A stretch of 33,335 nucleotides of DNA, from contig JAETON010000029.1 of NCBI GenBank assembly GCA_021771695.1, positions 1 through 33,335 on the forward strand. The letters are read 5' to 3'. Origin of the DNA: Lachnospiraceae bacterium. Its GTDB lineage: Bacteria > Bacillota > Clostridia > Lachnospirales > Lachnospiraceae. Every line of letters begins with the position of its first letter. Positions within the stretch are counted from its first letter, which is position 1. The notes below the pieces were generated by a model. That model was not told the DNA's origin and searched no databases. It saw only the letters and a program-made list of their open reading frames with translations. The translations under genes and the position numbers were made by a program. Positions 26,401-33,335 of the stretch are shown here, one piece after another.

Positions 26401-27488
26401 TCTACGATAGAAAGGCCACGCTTCTTTAACTGCATAAGATTTGCATAAGATCCTGTAATAAGTTGATTGCCCTGCGGCTGTAATGCTTTTTTTTGCACTG
26501 TACTATTCTCAAGGATAACTGTATTCATCTGATGTGTGGGACGGCGGTCAGCAGTAATAAAGGCTGCTTTCACATTAGAAAATAGCGCTTTCGCTCCTCC
26601 ACATTCAACTAGGAATGAATTAGCAAAAAAACTGAAAACCTTATTTTTTAATAAATCCCCATATATATCTTTTTCTTGAGCAATAAGCGTCGGATAATAA
26701 AGGTAATATGGAATCACTCTGTGCGGCATTTCTGTTTCGGGAAGTCCGCTGTCTGAAAAGATGGCCTGCGGCATTTTATAATCGGGCATAGGATAATAGA
26801 AACGCTGCTTAGAAAACCCGGCTTGACTTAGCATATTCTTTAACTCTACTTTGTCGAAAGTTCTAGCTTTTCCTCCATTTATATAGTTATTGATACCGTC
26901 AAATGGTATTCCTGTATGATCTTCTGGTGCGCCACACCAATATTTAATGCCATATTTATTTTCTATAGCAATCAAAAGTTTCCCGTCAGGTTTTAGCAGT
27001 TCGCTAATTTTTTGCAAAAAGGATATATATGGATTTTTATTATCAGAATAATTTCCCTGATATTCCAGAACTCCAATGAGTGTAATGTAATCAAACTTTT
27101 CCTCAAATGGCATTTCTAGTACGTTTCCTACATATATATCCAAATTCTGATTATCTTTATATCTTTTATAAATAGCATTCGCACGAAGTGCGGACAGTTC
27201 AACTGCTGTTACATGGCTGCATTTTTCACATAATAGTCCAGTTAATGCCCCCATGCCAGCGCCTATTTCCAGCAGTGTCCCACACTTATTAAACGGGTAC
27301 CAGCTCAATAATGCCTTTCGAATGTCAGTCATATGATAGAACACAGTCCATCTGTCATCCTTTTCAAAAATAGATGAGTATTGCTCCGGTCCGTTACTGG
27401 AAATATAGTTGAGGATATCCTGTTCGACGTCTTCACCTTCTGAATAAAAATTATTTCCAGTATAATATGATAAATGAATTTGTGCCAC
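23427..27488 (-). CDS. Methyltransferase / kinase-like / coiled-coil / HAD fusion (WbdD-like)
   Basis: A 1353-residue cytoplasmic fusion. Residues 1-240 are a SAM methyltransferase (LLEIGAGMG at 72-80, GVLEYQG). Residues about 290-480 look like a divergent kinase: Lys333/334 after NTVILENSTVQ, a catalytic-loop pattern FIDLIPHN (Asp446, Asn451) and FDQEF (Asp463). Residues about 545-695 are coiled coil ending CWKITKPIRRIKD. Residues about 760-970 are a HAD hydrolase with FDVFDTLLFR, FTSDMY and HIGDNYQSD, followed by a 350-residue C-terminal domain as in COG5610-like proteins. Methyltransferase, kinase and coil in this order match WbdD, which caps O-antigen with methyl phosphate and sets its length. 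GGAGG precedes GTG 27488. The kinase reading rests on short motifs. Confidence 0.85.
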   Translation of the reverse strand: MAQIHLSYYTGNNFYSEGEDVEQDILNYISSNGPEQYSSIFEKDDRWTVFYHMTDIRKALLSWYPFNKCGTLLEIGAGMGALTGLLCEKCSHVTAVELSALRANAIYKRYKDNQNLDIYVGNVLEMPFEEKFDYITLIGVLEYQGNYSDNKNPYISFLQKISELLKPDGKLLIAIENKYGIKYWCGAPEDHTGIPFDGINNYINGGKARTFDKVELKNMLSQAGFSKQRFYYPMPDYKMPQAIFSDSGLPETEMPHRVIPYYLYYPTLIAQEKDIYGDLLKNKVFSFFANSFLVECGGAKALFSNVKAAFITADRRPTHQMNTVILENSTVQKKALQPQGNQLITGSYANLMQLKKRGLSIVETELDNQQLTMPLIEAPLLEEVLLERLHSDDISGFFDIFDKYYNDIIKSSDEVEAEKNALIGKGTVLDLKMYEYGPILKTAFIDLIPHNCFVVNGEHTYFDQEFTKENYPAKFMLFRAMKNLYAFHSWIEIILPLERLKDRYGLGLLWNLFEDTDYELLTELTESGVSKHLCTYWYVDPNVLKENADLLKNKYNLFEQIAKFESERNNLVETVESLKSNLQISESKYQNQLHDVHQNYEYELLQVKQHLVEIISEKEKEITDCREHERLLIHKMQQLDQELKLIRDKYKASGYNLEAFKRTKALETTLLNQALRSSEQQAQYFEEKYNSIKNATCWKITKPIRRIKDIITGTPDYDKFKFNNKEITDIQIQPSKVRPCPESLLANRLALDEFVRMLSSYDVISFDVFDTLLFRQVSDPTDIFSIVGLRLGILNFKKMRIEAEREARLKTVKKNSEVNIFDIYMVLGKYLSIDIEKTMELEFQTELDYLYANPYMLSCYKQFKESKPIIFTSDMYWPKDYILRMLKHCGFETFQGGYVSCEYECGKGGGKLQAVVKTLFPGKHIIHIGDNYQSDIEGTKQAGLDTFYYQNCNKIGNPCRPDNFVSLTASLYKGIVNCHLHNGMHVYSKDYEHGFIYGGILNCGFCEWLNEYCENTQTEKILFLARDCDIISKVYNSFYKKIDNDYIVTSRFAMYQVIFEDSPEEFIQYFFKNRANLGNQTIQQSLEETGLSFLVENLTVLNIEKTAMLTNENYEIIRTFIYDNKVKIAQYFSNAKEAAIMYFSAAIGNAQKVCIADLGWGGTIFVFMRQFINKYVSPLCDIRGTYVASSSNPTTNAYVSSSILIPYLFSYSHNRDMRIITDTEEGTTCAMMMEALFTSSAATLLRYSLTEDNEITFVYGHNTSDKEQVHIMQQGIMEFARLYNQAVIRDREYFKLSPVEAFEPFNLIKYDFFYNYNVFKNAREFEFPLPRISKDETTVTLGEIMVKRGLVKL

Positions 27489-27501
27489 TTCTAGTTACCT
27501 C

Positions 27502-29355
27502 CTAACTGTCTAAATCCAAAGGTTTCTCCTTCAGCCCGAACAGCTTACTAATCCTATGAGTAAGCTGCCATTTCAGCGAAGTCTGTTTATAATACTTCCT
27601 CACTTCTCTTTCCAAATATCTTGTGTATTTGGAATTTTCAGTACTGACATAACCGTTTTTCAAATAGTATTCCAAATTTAAATATTCAATTTTCGCATAA
27701 GAATTTTCCATCAGTATTCCTGTATAATAACCATTATTCTGTGCTACAAATGAATAAATACGTTCAATCGCATGGGAGATTGTACCATCTTCCGGGAATG
27801 GTTCCGCCGGGAAATCCTGATAATTCCAGGTATAGTTAAACAGCTGAGATAGCGCCTTTGTCTTGAACCAGAAGCAATTTCCGATTGCTGATACAGGATC
27901 TTTATCATCTTCTATTGGCACTTTAATCCCTAATCTTTTAACAAGATCTTCTGTATTAGAAAAATTAACAGTCCATACATTTTGTGCAAAATTGAGATAT
28001 TGCCCATGGATCGGGGCAGGAGGTACCAGTAGTCCAAGACGGTCTTCGGATTCAAAGCTATTTATAATACTTTTAACAAGATCTTTTGTTCCAATAGTAT
28101 TTTGCAGTAATTTATATCCCCAACTGTCTCCTACTGTTCCTGGACTAATTTGCATCGTTTTTTTATCATGGATAAAACAAACGTAATCATATTTTATAAG
28201 AATATCTTTCATAGCAATCCACAAGGCAGACATATCCCTCCCCCTATTGTTAACTTTCAAAAGACAGATGTCTCTTTTACTATGGTCATATTTTTTTAAT
28301 ATTGTTGATATAATCTCTATTTTTGCATCAGTATTGGTTGTTATCAAAAGGTCTGTATTATCAGGAAAGTTTACTATAAAAGAAAGATAGTGTTCAAACA
28401 TATCTTCATAATATAAATGCATGGCAAAAACAGTTTTTTTATCTACATTGCCGAGACTTTCTTTCTGGTTTGGTAATATATAAACCAGACCGATATTCCG
28501 TATTAAATCGGATATATGGCAGGTTCTGAGCATATTTTTCCAGAACATATCCATATTAAATATCTGGTTTTTGGATAAATAACGATACAACATGACACTC
28601 TGCTGACCTGCATTTGAATTTAAAGGAACAGAGTATTCATTAAAAAACATGCGACGCTTAAAAAAAGGACAGCCATCATTTTCAATAATTTTTACGGGGT
28701 AATCTGCAATGGCCTGCTTAGTATAAGGCGCATATTTATCTGCATTAACAAAACTATCATAAGTAAAATCAGCATCAGACAATGTTTTTGTAAGCACCAT
28801 TTCGTACTTACCTACCGCCTCATTATAAGTGTTAAGAGGTGATAGGTCTTTCCAGAAGTCCTTAAATATTTTACTTTGTACTACATTCTTACGAAATACA
28901 ATAAAATAAGACTGGAGGTGTTCTGGAGTATAACCATACTTGCAGTTAAATGGATTCTTTTGAAATGACAGATGTTTTGTAATGCCCCAGAAATCTAACT
29001 GTCTGTTTTCCATGGAATCAAACATATCCTCTAGCGGAGTCAGTGGTCCCATAATCGTTGCATTAGTAATCAGTACCTCATCATAATTTTCAAGCAGATC
29101 CCAGCCGATATGTTCAATAGCGGTTTTATGTGCCCAAGCATCAAATCCCTGATTATCTCTTATAATGATGCAATCAGAAAATTTTTTTAAATCTTTTTTT
29201 CCGTTTTGACTCAAGATTCCATTACATACAATGATAAGCTCTATCTCTAATCTTTTTAGTGCCCTTAAATAAAACAGAACATAATCATCTACAATTCCAT
29301 CTTTATCATAAAAGCAAAAAAAACAAATTCTTTTTAAACTAAGATCAAATGCCAT
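27502..29355 (-). CDS. rgpF: RgpF-family rhamnan synthesis protein
   Basis: A 617-residue protein with the complete RgpF layout, acting in the cytoplasm to build a rhamnose-rich chain. The N-terminal module contains RICFFCFYDKDGIVDDYV, DNQGFDAWAHKTAI, DEVLITNATIMGPL, QLDFWGITKH and YGYTPEHLQSYFIVFRK. The C-terminal module contains NRGRDMSALWIAMKD, YVCFIHDKKTMQ, GLLVPPAPIHGQY and IGNCFWFKTKAL. ATG 29355 is chosen because GGAG lies 8 bases upstream and it sits one base after the Wzt stop; an in-frame ATG at 29406 would lie within wzt. Its stop contains the ribosome site of the WbdD-like gene. The family name implies rhamnose, but related enzymes use other sugars. Confidence 0.92.
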   Translation of the reverse strand: MAFDLSLKRICFFCFYDKDGIVDDYVLFYLRALKRLEIELIIVCNGILSQNGKKDLKKFSDCIIIRDNQGFDAWAHKTAIEHIGWDLLENYDEVLITNATIMGPLTPLEDMFDSMENRQLDFWGITKHLSFQKNPFNCKYGYTPEHLQSYFIVFRKNVVQSKIFKDFWKDLSPLNTYNEAVGKYEMVLTKTLSDADFTYDSFVNADKYAPYTKQAIADYPVKIIENDGCPFFKRRMFFNEYSVPLNSNAGQQSVMLYRYLSKNQIFNMDMFWKNMLRTCHISDLIRNIGLVYILPNQKESLGNVDKKTVFAMHLYYEDMFEHYLSFIVNFPDNTDLLITTNTDAKIEIISTILKKYDHSKRDICLLKVNNRGRDMSALWIAMKDILIKYDYVCFIHDKKTMQISPGTVGDSWGYKLLQNTIGTKDLVKSIINSFESEDRLGLLVPPAPIHGQYLNFAQNVWTVNFSNTEDLVKRLGIKVPIEDDKDPVSAIGNCFWFKTKALSQLFNYTWNYQDFPAEPFPEDGTISHAIERIYSFVAQNNGYYTGILMENSYAKIEYLNLEYYLKNGYVSTENSKYTRYLEREVRKYYKQTSLKWQLTHRISKLFGLKEKPLDLDS

Positions 29356-29356
29356 A

Positions 29357-30097
29357 TTATTCACTCCAAAACTTTTGATAAGCGTCGCATACCGATTGAG
29401 TCTCACCCATCAAATAGATTTTATGATTTTCTAACCAGACTACCCGATTACACATTTCACGGATCTGATTTAGTGAGTGGGAAACAAACAGAACGGTCGT
29501 TCCACCTCCCATTAACTCCATCATACGTGCGCGACTTTTATTCTGAAAGCCAACATCTCCTACAGATAAAATTTCATCGACTATTAAGATTTCTGGATTA
29601 ACAACTGTAGCAATTGAGAATGCCAGACGTGCCATCATACCGGATGAATAGTTTCGGATTGGCATCTCAATAAAATTCCCCAGTTCTGAAAACTCTACTA
29701 TTTCATCAAATTTTTCATTTAAAAACTGCTCGCTGTATCCTAAGATTGCGCCGTTTAAATAAATGTTCTCTTTTCCACTTAATTCTGCATCAAAACCGGC
29801 GCCCAGTTCAAGCATAGGGACAATATTGCCAAATGTTTCAACTTGTCCACTGGTGGGCTGTAGAACCCCTGATATTATTTTAAGTAATGTAGATTTTCCG
29901 GCTCCGTTCCGTCCAATGATACCAATTACCTCTCCCTTTTCTACTGAGAAAGTAATATCATCCAAAACTGTCAGTTTGTTATATACCAGTTTTCCCTGGA
30001 GGAGTTTTACAATGTACTCTTTCAAGCTATCTATCTTATCATTTACCATACGAAAATTCATGGTAACATGATTTATACTTAACATCTGCTCCCTCAT
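29357..30097 (-). CDS. wzt: Polysaccharide ABC exporter ATPase, short form
   Basis: The 246-residue nucleotide-binding subunit of the right-operon exporter. Walker A GRNGAGKST is at residues 62-70, LELGAGFD at 97-104, the signature YSSGM at 150-154, Walker B ILIVDE at 170-175 and the switch histidine at 207. It ends right after the ATPase fold (YQKFWSE), with no C-terminal carbohydrate-binding domain, in contrast to the left-operon Wzt of 422 residues. AAAGGA precedes ATG 30097. Such short TagH/Wzt-type ATPases export polymers without needing a recognised cap, or depend on another protein for it; here the enlarged Wzm next door is a candidate. Confidence 0.95.
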   Translation of the reverse strand: MREQMLSINHVTMNFRMVNDKIDSLKEYIVKLLQGKLVYNKLTVLDDITFSVEKGEVIGIIGRNGAGKSTLLKIISGVLQPTSGQVETFGNIVPMLELGAGFDAELSGKENIYLNGAILGYSEQFLNEKFDEIVEFSELGNFIEMPIRNYSSGMMARLAFSIATVVNPEILIVDEILSVGDVGFQNKSRARMMELMGGGTTVLFVSHSLNQIREMCNRVVWLENHKIYLMGETQSVCDAYQKFWSE

Positions 30098-30108
30098 AAT
30101 TTTCCTTT

Positions 30109-31530
30109 CTAGATATATAAGGCAAATTTATTCTGTGTCTTTTTAAATATAATGCAGCCGATAGCTAGAGAGACTGCGGCGGCTCCCAAACAAAACGCAA
30201 ATGTACTTAGTGATGGCGCAACTCCATCAATAATGCATGTTCTTGCAAAATTGACATAGTGGTAAAGGGGATTCAATTTTAAAATTGACCGATACGCTTC
30301 TGGTATAATTGTCTCCGGATAAAATAGAGGTGTTCCATACATCCAAACCATACTGATCACTCCCCAGAGATACTGTATATCCCGAAAGAAGACATTGCAG
30401 GCCGATAGAGCCATGGCTAAACCAATACAAAAAAGCAACAGACACATGATATCAAAAATCAGCAATATTAATGCAAAATTAGGCCGACATCCAGTGAAAA
30501 GTGCAACAATATATAAAGGAACCAGAGAAATAATAAAATTGGTAGCACTCGCACACACTTTTGTTACCGGGTAAATCCATTTAGGCACATATACTTTAGT
30601 AATTAATGATGAATTACCAACGATGGCAGATAATCCCTGACTTACGGATTCTGAAAAGAAGCCAAAGAATATGGTACCTGTAAGTAGGTAAATCGGAAAG
30701 TTTTTAATATCTGACTTAAACAACGTTGAGAAAACCATATATTGAACCAATGATGTGAGCAATGGATTTAAAAAGCTCCAAAGATATCCCAACACAGAAC
30801 GTTTATATTTAGTTTTAAAATCTCTGGAGACCAATTGTTTGATCAAAAAGCGGTAACGCTCCCAAATAAGTTCTAATTGCAAGATTGCGTTTTTACGACC
30901 ATGCTTTCTGCAGAATTCTATATAAAATAATCCCGCTGCAAGCAGTGATGCTCCAAAGGTTATAATTGACCAATAATACTCAGCTAATCTATAATAATGA
31001 CGGCCTGATATGATCATGCAAAGCTGTCCGGATAATATCTTCTCATTGACATAAATAGTACCTTTACCGTTTTCAGCATAAAAAATAGTAGGCGCTTCAC
31101 CAGTGGGAGAATAGCCAATAAACTCTATGCTCCCTTTTTTTCCGGCAAGATCGCTTGCCATATAAGGAATGTCAATTAAGAACCAGTCACCTTCTTTAAT
31201 TTGTGACACATCAACAGTTATTGACGGATAAGTAATATTGTCTGTCTCATTATGCAGAATAATATCAAGTTTTCCGGATAAGTTCCTGCCATAATCTGCA
31301 AATTTAAATGCTAAGGCAGTAACCTGATCAAAGTTAAATAACAGTTCCTGAGTAGCTGTACTTCCTTCAGAAAGCTCGCCAATTGAACCGGTAATTTCTT
31401 CTTGCTTTTCTATTATGGTCTCATAGCGGAGCTGTGAACCGCTTATCCAATAAAAAAACCATGCACATAAGTAAAAACTCAGAATCAACACAATAAGTTT
31501 TTTATAAAATCTGGAACTGAAATATTTCAT
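30109..31530 (-). CDS. wzm: Polysaccharide ABC exporter permease with N-terminal ectodomain
   Basis: A 473-residue permease. Residues about 215-473 are an ordinary ABC-2 Wzm/TagG-like subunit: VSRDFKTKYKRSVLGYLW, FLNPLLTS, several TM segments, and FFRDIQYLWGVISMVWMYGTPLFY. In front is an extra module of about 200 residues: TM helix 12-31, then an ectodomain 32-184 rich in beta-strand pattern (LAFKFADYG, GKLDIILHNE, SITVDVSQI, GSIEFIGYSP, GTIYVNEK), and a second TM helix 185-205. The usual Wzm length is about 260 residues. The ectodomain would face outward, above the export channel, where it could bind the emerging glycan. The left operon's permease lacks it. The ribosome site before ATG 31530 is weak. 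Confidence 0.92.
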   Translation of the reverse strand: MKYFSSRFYKKLIVLILSFYLCAWFFYWISGSQLRYETIIEKQEEITGSIGELSEGSTATQELLFNFDQVTALAFKFADYGRNLSGKLDIILHNETDNITYPSITVDVSQIKEGDWFLIDIPYMASDLAGKKGSIEFIGYSPTGEAPTIFYAENGKGTIYVNEKILSGQLCMIISGRHYYRLAEYYWSIITFGASLLAAGLFYIEFCRKHGRKNAILQLELIWERYRFLIKQLVSRDFKTKYKRSVLGYLWSFLNPLLTSLVQYMVFSTLFKSDIKNFPIYLLTGTIFFGFFSESVSQGLSAIVGNSSLITKVYVPKWIYPVTKVCASATNFIISLVPLYIVALFTGCRPNFALILLIFDIMCLLLFCIGLAMALSACNVFFRDIQYLWGVISMVWMYGTPLFYPETIIPEAYRSILKLNPLYHYVNFARTCIIDGVAPSLSTFAFCLGAAAVSLAIGCIIFKKTQNKFALYI

Positions 31531-31560
31531 AAAAGAATAGTCCCTTCCGATATTTTAATA

Positions 31561-32460
31561 TTATAATTTACCAATTAACTGCACGAACCGATAAATCAAA
31601 GAATCACTTTTCTTTTGACGATAAATATAAGGATTTATTAAAAGCTTAAAACGTTTCCATAGAGAATGCTGAGATTGAATTAGCAATTCCAGCAATAGCC
31701 TTTTTTCTTTATCTATATGGAAACATGCATCAAATGATTTAGCTTGCTCGTAAATTAATCCTCTGGAACAAAATAGTTGCCCTATTCGGTATTTAAACAA
31801 TTCTAAATAAGTTCTTTTAGCGCCCCAAACATTATGCTCATGCTGACGATATAATATATAGGAATTGCAATCATATACAACTATTCCAAAACAAGAGGCA
31901 GTCAGGTATAACCACCAATCGTGCATGATAACATATTGTGGCATCTGCTTTCGAAGTAGTTTCAATAATTCCCTGTTAAAGAGGCACGTGCACCCCGTAC
32001 ATATGTTTTGAACCAGTGCGTTGCCAAAAGAAGGCTGTCTCACATATTCTTTTATTTCTTGACTCACTGGATTTAATTGTTCATCCGTTACTATTTTATT
32101 GCTACAATATAGCAATGGAACGGATGAATCGTATCCAGACATTAATTCAAGCGCTTTGCTAATTTTACAACTTAACCACACATCATCCTGGTCTGAAAAA
32201 GCAAACCATTCATTTGAATCATCAGCCTTTTTTATTAATTCAAAAAAGCTAATAACTACACCAGCATTTTGTTCTGTTATATAAGAAATTCTAGTATTTT
32301 GTTCTGCATACGTACTAAGAACACGTGGCGTTCCGTCAGTTGAACCATCGTCTCTTATCAATAATTGAAAATCACTATAATCCTGTTGCAATATACTGTC
32401 TATCTGATCTTTTAAATATTTTGCACCATTATATGTTGACATTAATATTTGGACACTCAT
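31561..32460 (-). CDS. GT2 family glycosyltransferase (rhamnosyltransferase-like)
   Basis: A 299-residue GT-A glycosyltransferase, the right-hand counterpart of the gene at 906-1850. It has VQILMSTYNG, IRDDGSTDGT, FSDQDDVW with the metal-binding acidic motif, CTGCTCLFN and MHDWWLYLTASCFG, then YILYRQHEHN. The C-terminus ends QLIGKL, like IGKL in the left copy. It overlaps the GT4 stop by four bases (ATGA), so coupling to the glycosyltransferase upstream is kept on both sides. The downstream neighbour here is Wzm, whereas the left copy is followed by a TuaH-like enzyme and an epimerase. Confidence 0.9.
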   Translation of the reverse strand: MSVQILMSTYNGAKYLKDQIDSILQQDYSDFQLLIRDDGSTDGTPRVLSTYAEQNTRISYITEQNAGVVISFFELIKKADDSNEWFAFSDQDDVWLSCKISKALELMSGYDSSVPLLYCSNKIVTDEQLNPVSQEIKEYVRQPSFGNALVQNICTGCTCLFNRELLKLLRKQMPQYVIMHDWWLYLTASCFGIVVYDCNSYILYRQHEHNVWGAKRTYLELFKYRIGQLFCSRGLIYEQAKSFDACFHIDKEKRLLLELLIQSQHSLWKRFKLLINPYIYRQKKSDSLIYRFVQLIGKL

Positions 32461-33335
32461 TCATTTTTACCTGTATAAAATGAATGCAGTCTACAAGACT
32501 GCAAATTTATATCATAATTGTCATTGTTTATATGCTGAGATATAGATGTTTGCCGTATTTTGCAAGATACAATATTTTGCTTCCAAACTTTTTTTTCTAA
32601 GGGAAGCATTGTGATTATTGAACCAATCGTTTGTTTTTTTAGTTCATCTGTTACGGTTCTGGAAACAATGCATTCTAAACCATTAACCTGAGCTTCCAAA
32701 CAAGAAACCGGTAGTCCTTCATATAACGAAGGCAATACAAACAGATCCATTACTTGATACAAATATTCCATATCATTTCGTTTTGTGAGAAATATAATAG
32801 AATTTTTAAGTCCTTTTTCTACTACTTTCTTTTCGATTTTTGATCTAAGTGAACCTTCTCCAATTAATAGTAGAATACAGCTATCAATTTCTTTTTTACA
32901 CTCAGCAAACACCTCAATCAAAAACTCATGATTCTTCTGCCTCTCAAATCTCCCCACATGCCCAATCACAAACTTTCCTTCCAGCCCCATCTCTTTCCTG
33001 AGCCGTTCCCTCACCTCAGGCCGGAACCGGAACTTCTCACAATCTATCGCATTGTGCATGATAAAAACATTCCCAGCTTTCAGCATTTTCTCGCCATACA
33101 AGAACTTTCCTGCCGCTTCTGAACATGCAAATCGCTCTACTTTCATAAGACGAATCGGCAGACACAATATCCGATTTCTCACTGCATTAAGCGTCTTATC
33201 CGAGTATTTCGTAGCATGACAGTGAACAATAAACTTTTCCAATCCATATCTTTTAGCTATAGGCCTTAGCAAAAATGTCAAATACACTTCATGGTTATGC
33301 AGCCAGGTATATTCTCCGGCATGTAACCGAAAAAA
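32457..33335 (-). CDS. GT4 family glycosyltransferase, N-terminus missing (right copy)
   Basis: Same enzyme class as the gene at 1-906. The frame runs open to the window edge, so the true start lies outside. The part encoded by the terminal repeat is nearly identical to the left copy (Ala/Val and Asn/Lys differences only). From the codon after FAE it diverges: here CKKEIDSCILLLIGEGS, NSIIFLTKRNDMEYLY and the EX7E motif in YEGLPVSCLE. The C-terminal 60 residues are polar and share nothing visible with the left copy. In GT-B enzymes the N-terminal half mainly contacts acceptor and the C-terminal half binds the sugar donor, so the pair may share an acceptor but use different donors; this is inference. 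Confidence 0.9.
   Translation of the reverse strand, partial: FFRLHAGEYTWLHNHEVYLTFLLRPIAKRYGLEKFIVHCHATKYSDKTLNAVRNRILCLPIRLMKVERFACSEAAGKFLYGEKMLKAGNVFIMHNAIDCEKFRFRPEVRERLRKEMGLEGKFVIGHVGRFERQKNHEFLIEVFAECKKEIDSCILLLIGEGSLRSKIEKKVVEKGLKNSIIFLTKRNDMEYLYQVMDLFVLPSLYEGLPVSCLEAQVNGLECIVSRTVTDELKKQTIGSIITMLPLEKKVWKQNIVSCKIRQTSISQHINNDNYDINLQSCRLHSFYTGKNE
32901..33335. repeat. Right arm of the 435-bp terminal inverted repeat
   Basis: This is the reverse complement of bases 1-435 with 8 mismatches and no indel. It encodes the same GT4 segment on the minus strand. Inward of 32901 the sequence becomes unrelated at the base level to the left arm's continuation, although both sides still encode GT4 C-terminal halves. 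The outer end coincides with the window edge, so the true length of the repeat is unknown. Confidence 0.97.

Noticed and set aside
1-33335. The whole window as a fold-back (palindromic) assembly or amplification artefact
   Set aside because: A fold-back would repeat the same sequence inward from both ends. Here the DNA match ends at 435 bases and the interiors encode different genes, so only the contig ends could be affected by assembly.
1-33335. CRISPR arrays, tRNA or rRNA genes, and a site-specific recombinase that could drive inversion
   Set aside because: No spaced direct-repeat array, no recognisable RNA gene and no tyrosine or serine recombinase reading frame was seen in the window; a recombinase could lie outside.

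Overview
The window looks like cell-surface polysaccharide territory from a low-GC Bacillota, most likely a gut Clostridia/Lachnospiraceae-type organism. The taxon is inferred from gene families only: RgpF-type rhamnan proteins, LtaS/GacH-like lipoteichoic-type transferases, TagG/TagH-like (Wzm/Wzt) exporters and two kinds of IS66 element. No RNA gene or CRISPR array was seen, and no tRNA or rRNA marker confirms the taxon.

Layout. Two long operons converge on a central mobile-element zone. The left operon (+ strand, 1-12493) runs: GT4 glycosyltransferase (cut by the window edge), GT2 glycosyltransferase, TuaH-like glycosyltransferase, UDP-GlcNAc 2-epimerase, Wzm permease, Wzt ATPase with a C-terminal carbohydrate-binding domain, a 1079-residue methyltransferase/coiled-coil/GT4/GT2 fusion, and a 1005-residue LtaS-like transferase. 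The right operon (- strand, 33335-17268) runs: GT4 (cut by the edge), GT2, a Wzm with an extra extracytoplasmic domain, a short Wzt, RgpF-like protein, a 1353-residue methyltransferase/kinase-like/coiled-coil/HAD fusion, a second RgpF-like protein, a GT2-GT4 fusion, and a 544-residue LtaS-like transferase. Between them lie an intact IS66 element (12576-15498, 8-bp target duplication) and the wreck of a second, different IS66 copy in the opposite orientation (about 15550-17100).

The most striking structure is that the two ends of the window are inverted copies of each other. Bases 1-435 match the reverse complement of 32901-33335 with 8 mismatches and no gap by my count. Each copy encodes the same internal segment of a GT4 gene, and similarity stops abruptly mid-gene, after which the two glycosyltransferases differ. 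The gene order inside is also roughly mirrored: GT4, GT2, Wzm, Wzt, methyltransferase/coiled-coil fusion, LtaS-like transferase. Homologous recombination between the arms would invert the whole 33-kb block and exchange which polysaccharide operon is joined to each outside flank. That would be a possible two-state surface-polysaccharide switch. Inversion itself is not shown by the sequence, and both arms end at the same base, so the window ends may be contig ends inside a repeat.

How the genes may work together. Each operon would assemble a lipid-linked glycan in the cytoplasm, export it through its own ABC transporter, and decorate it outside the membrane with an LtaS/GacH-type phospho-transferase. 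Both carry a methyltransferase joined to a coiled coil, resembling the WbdD chain terminator and molecular ruler of E. coli O9a. The left Wzt has the cap-reading type of C-terminal domain. The right Wzt lacks it, while its Wzm has gained an extracytoplasmic domain.
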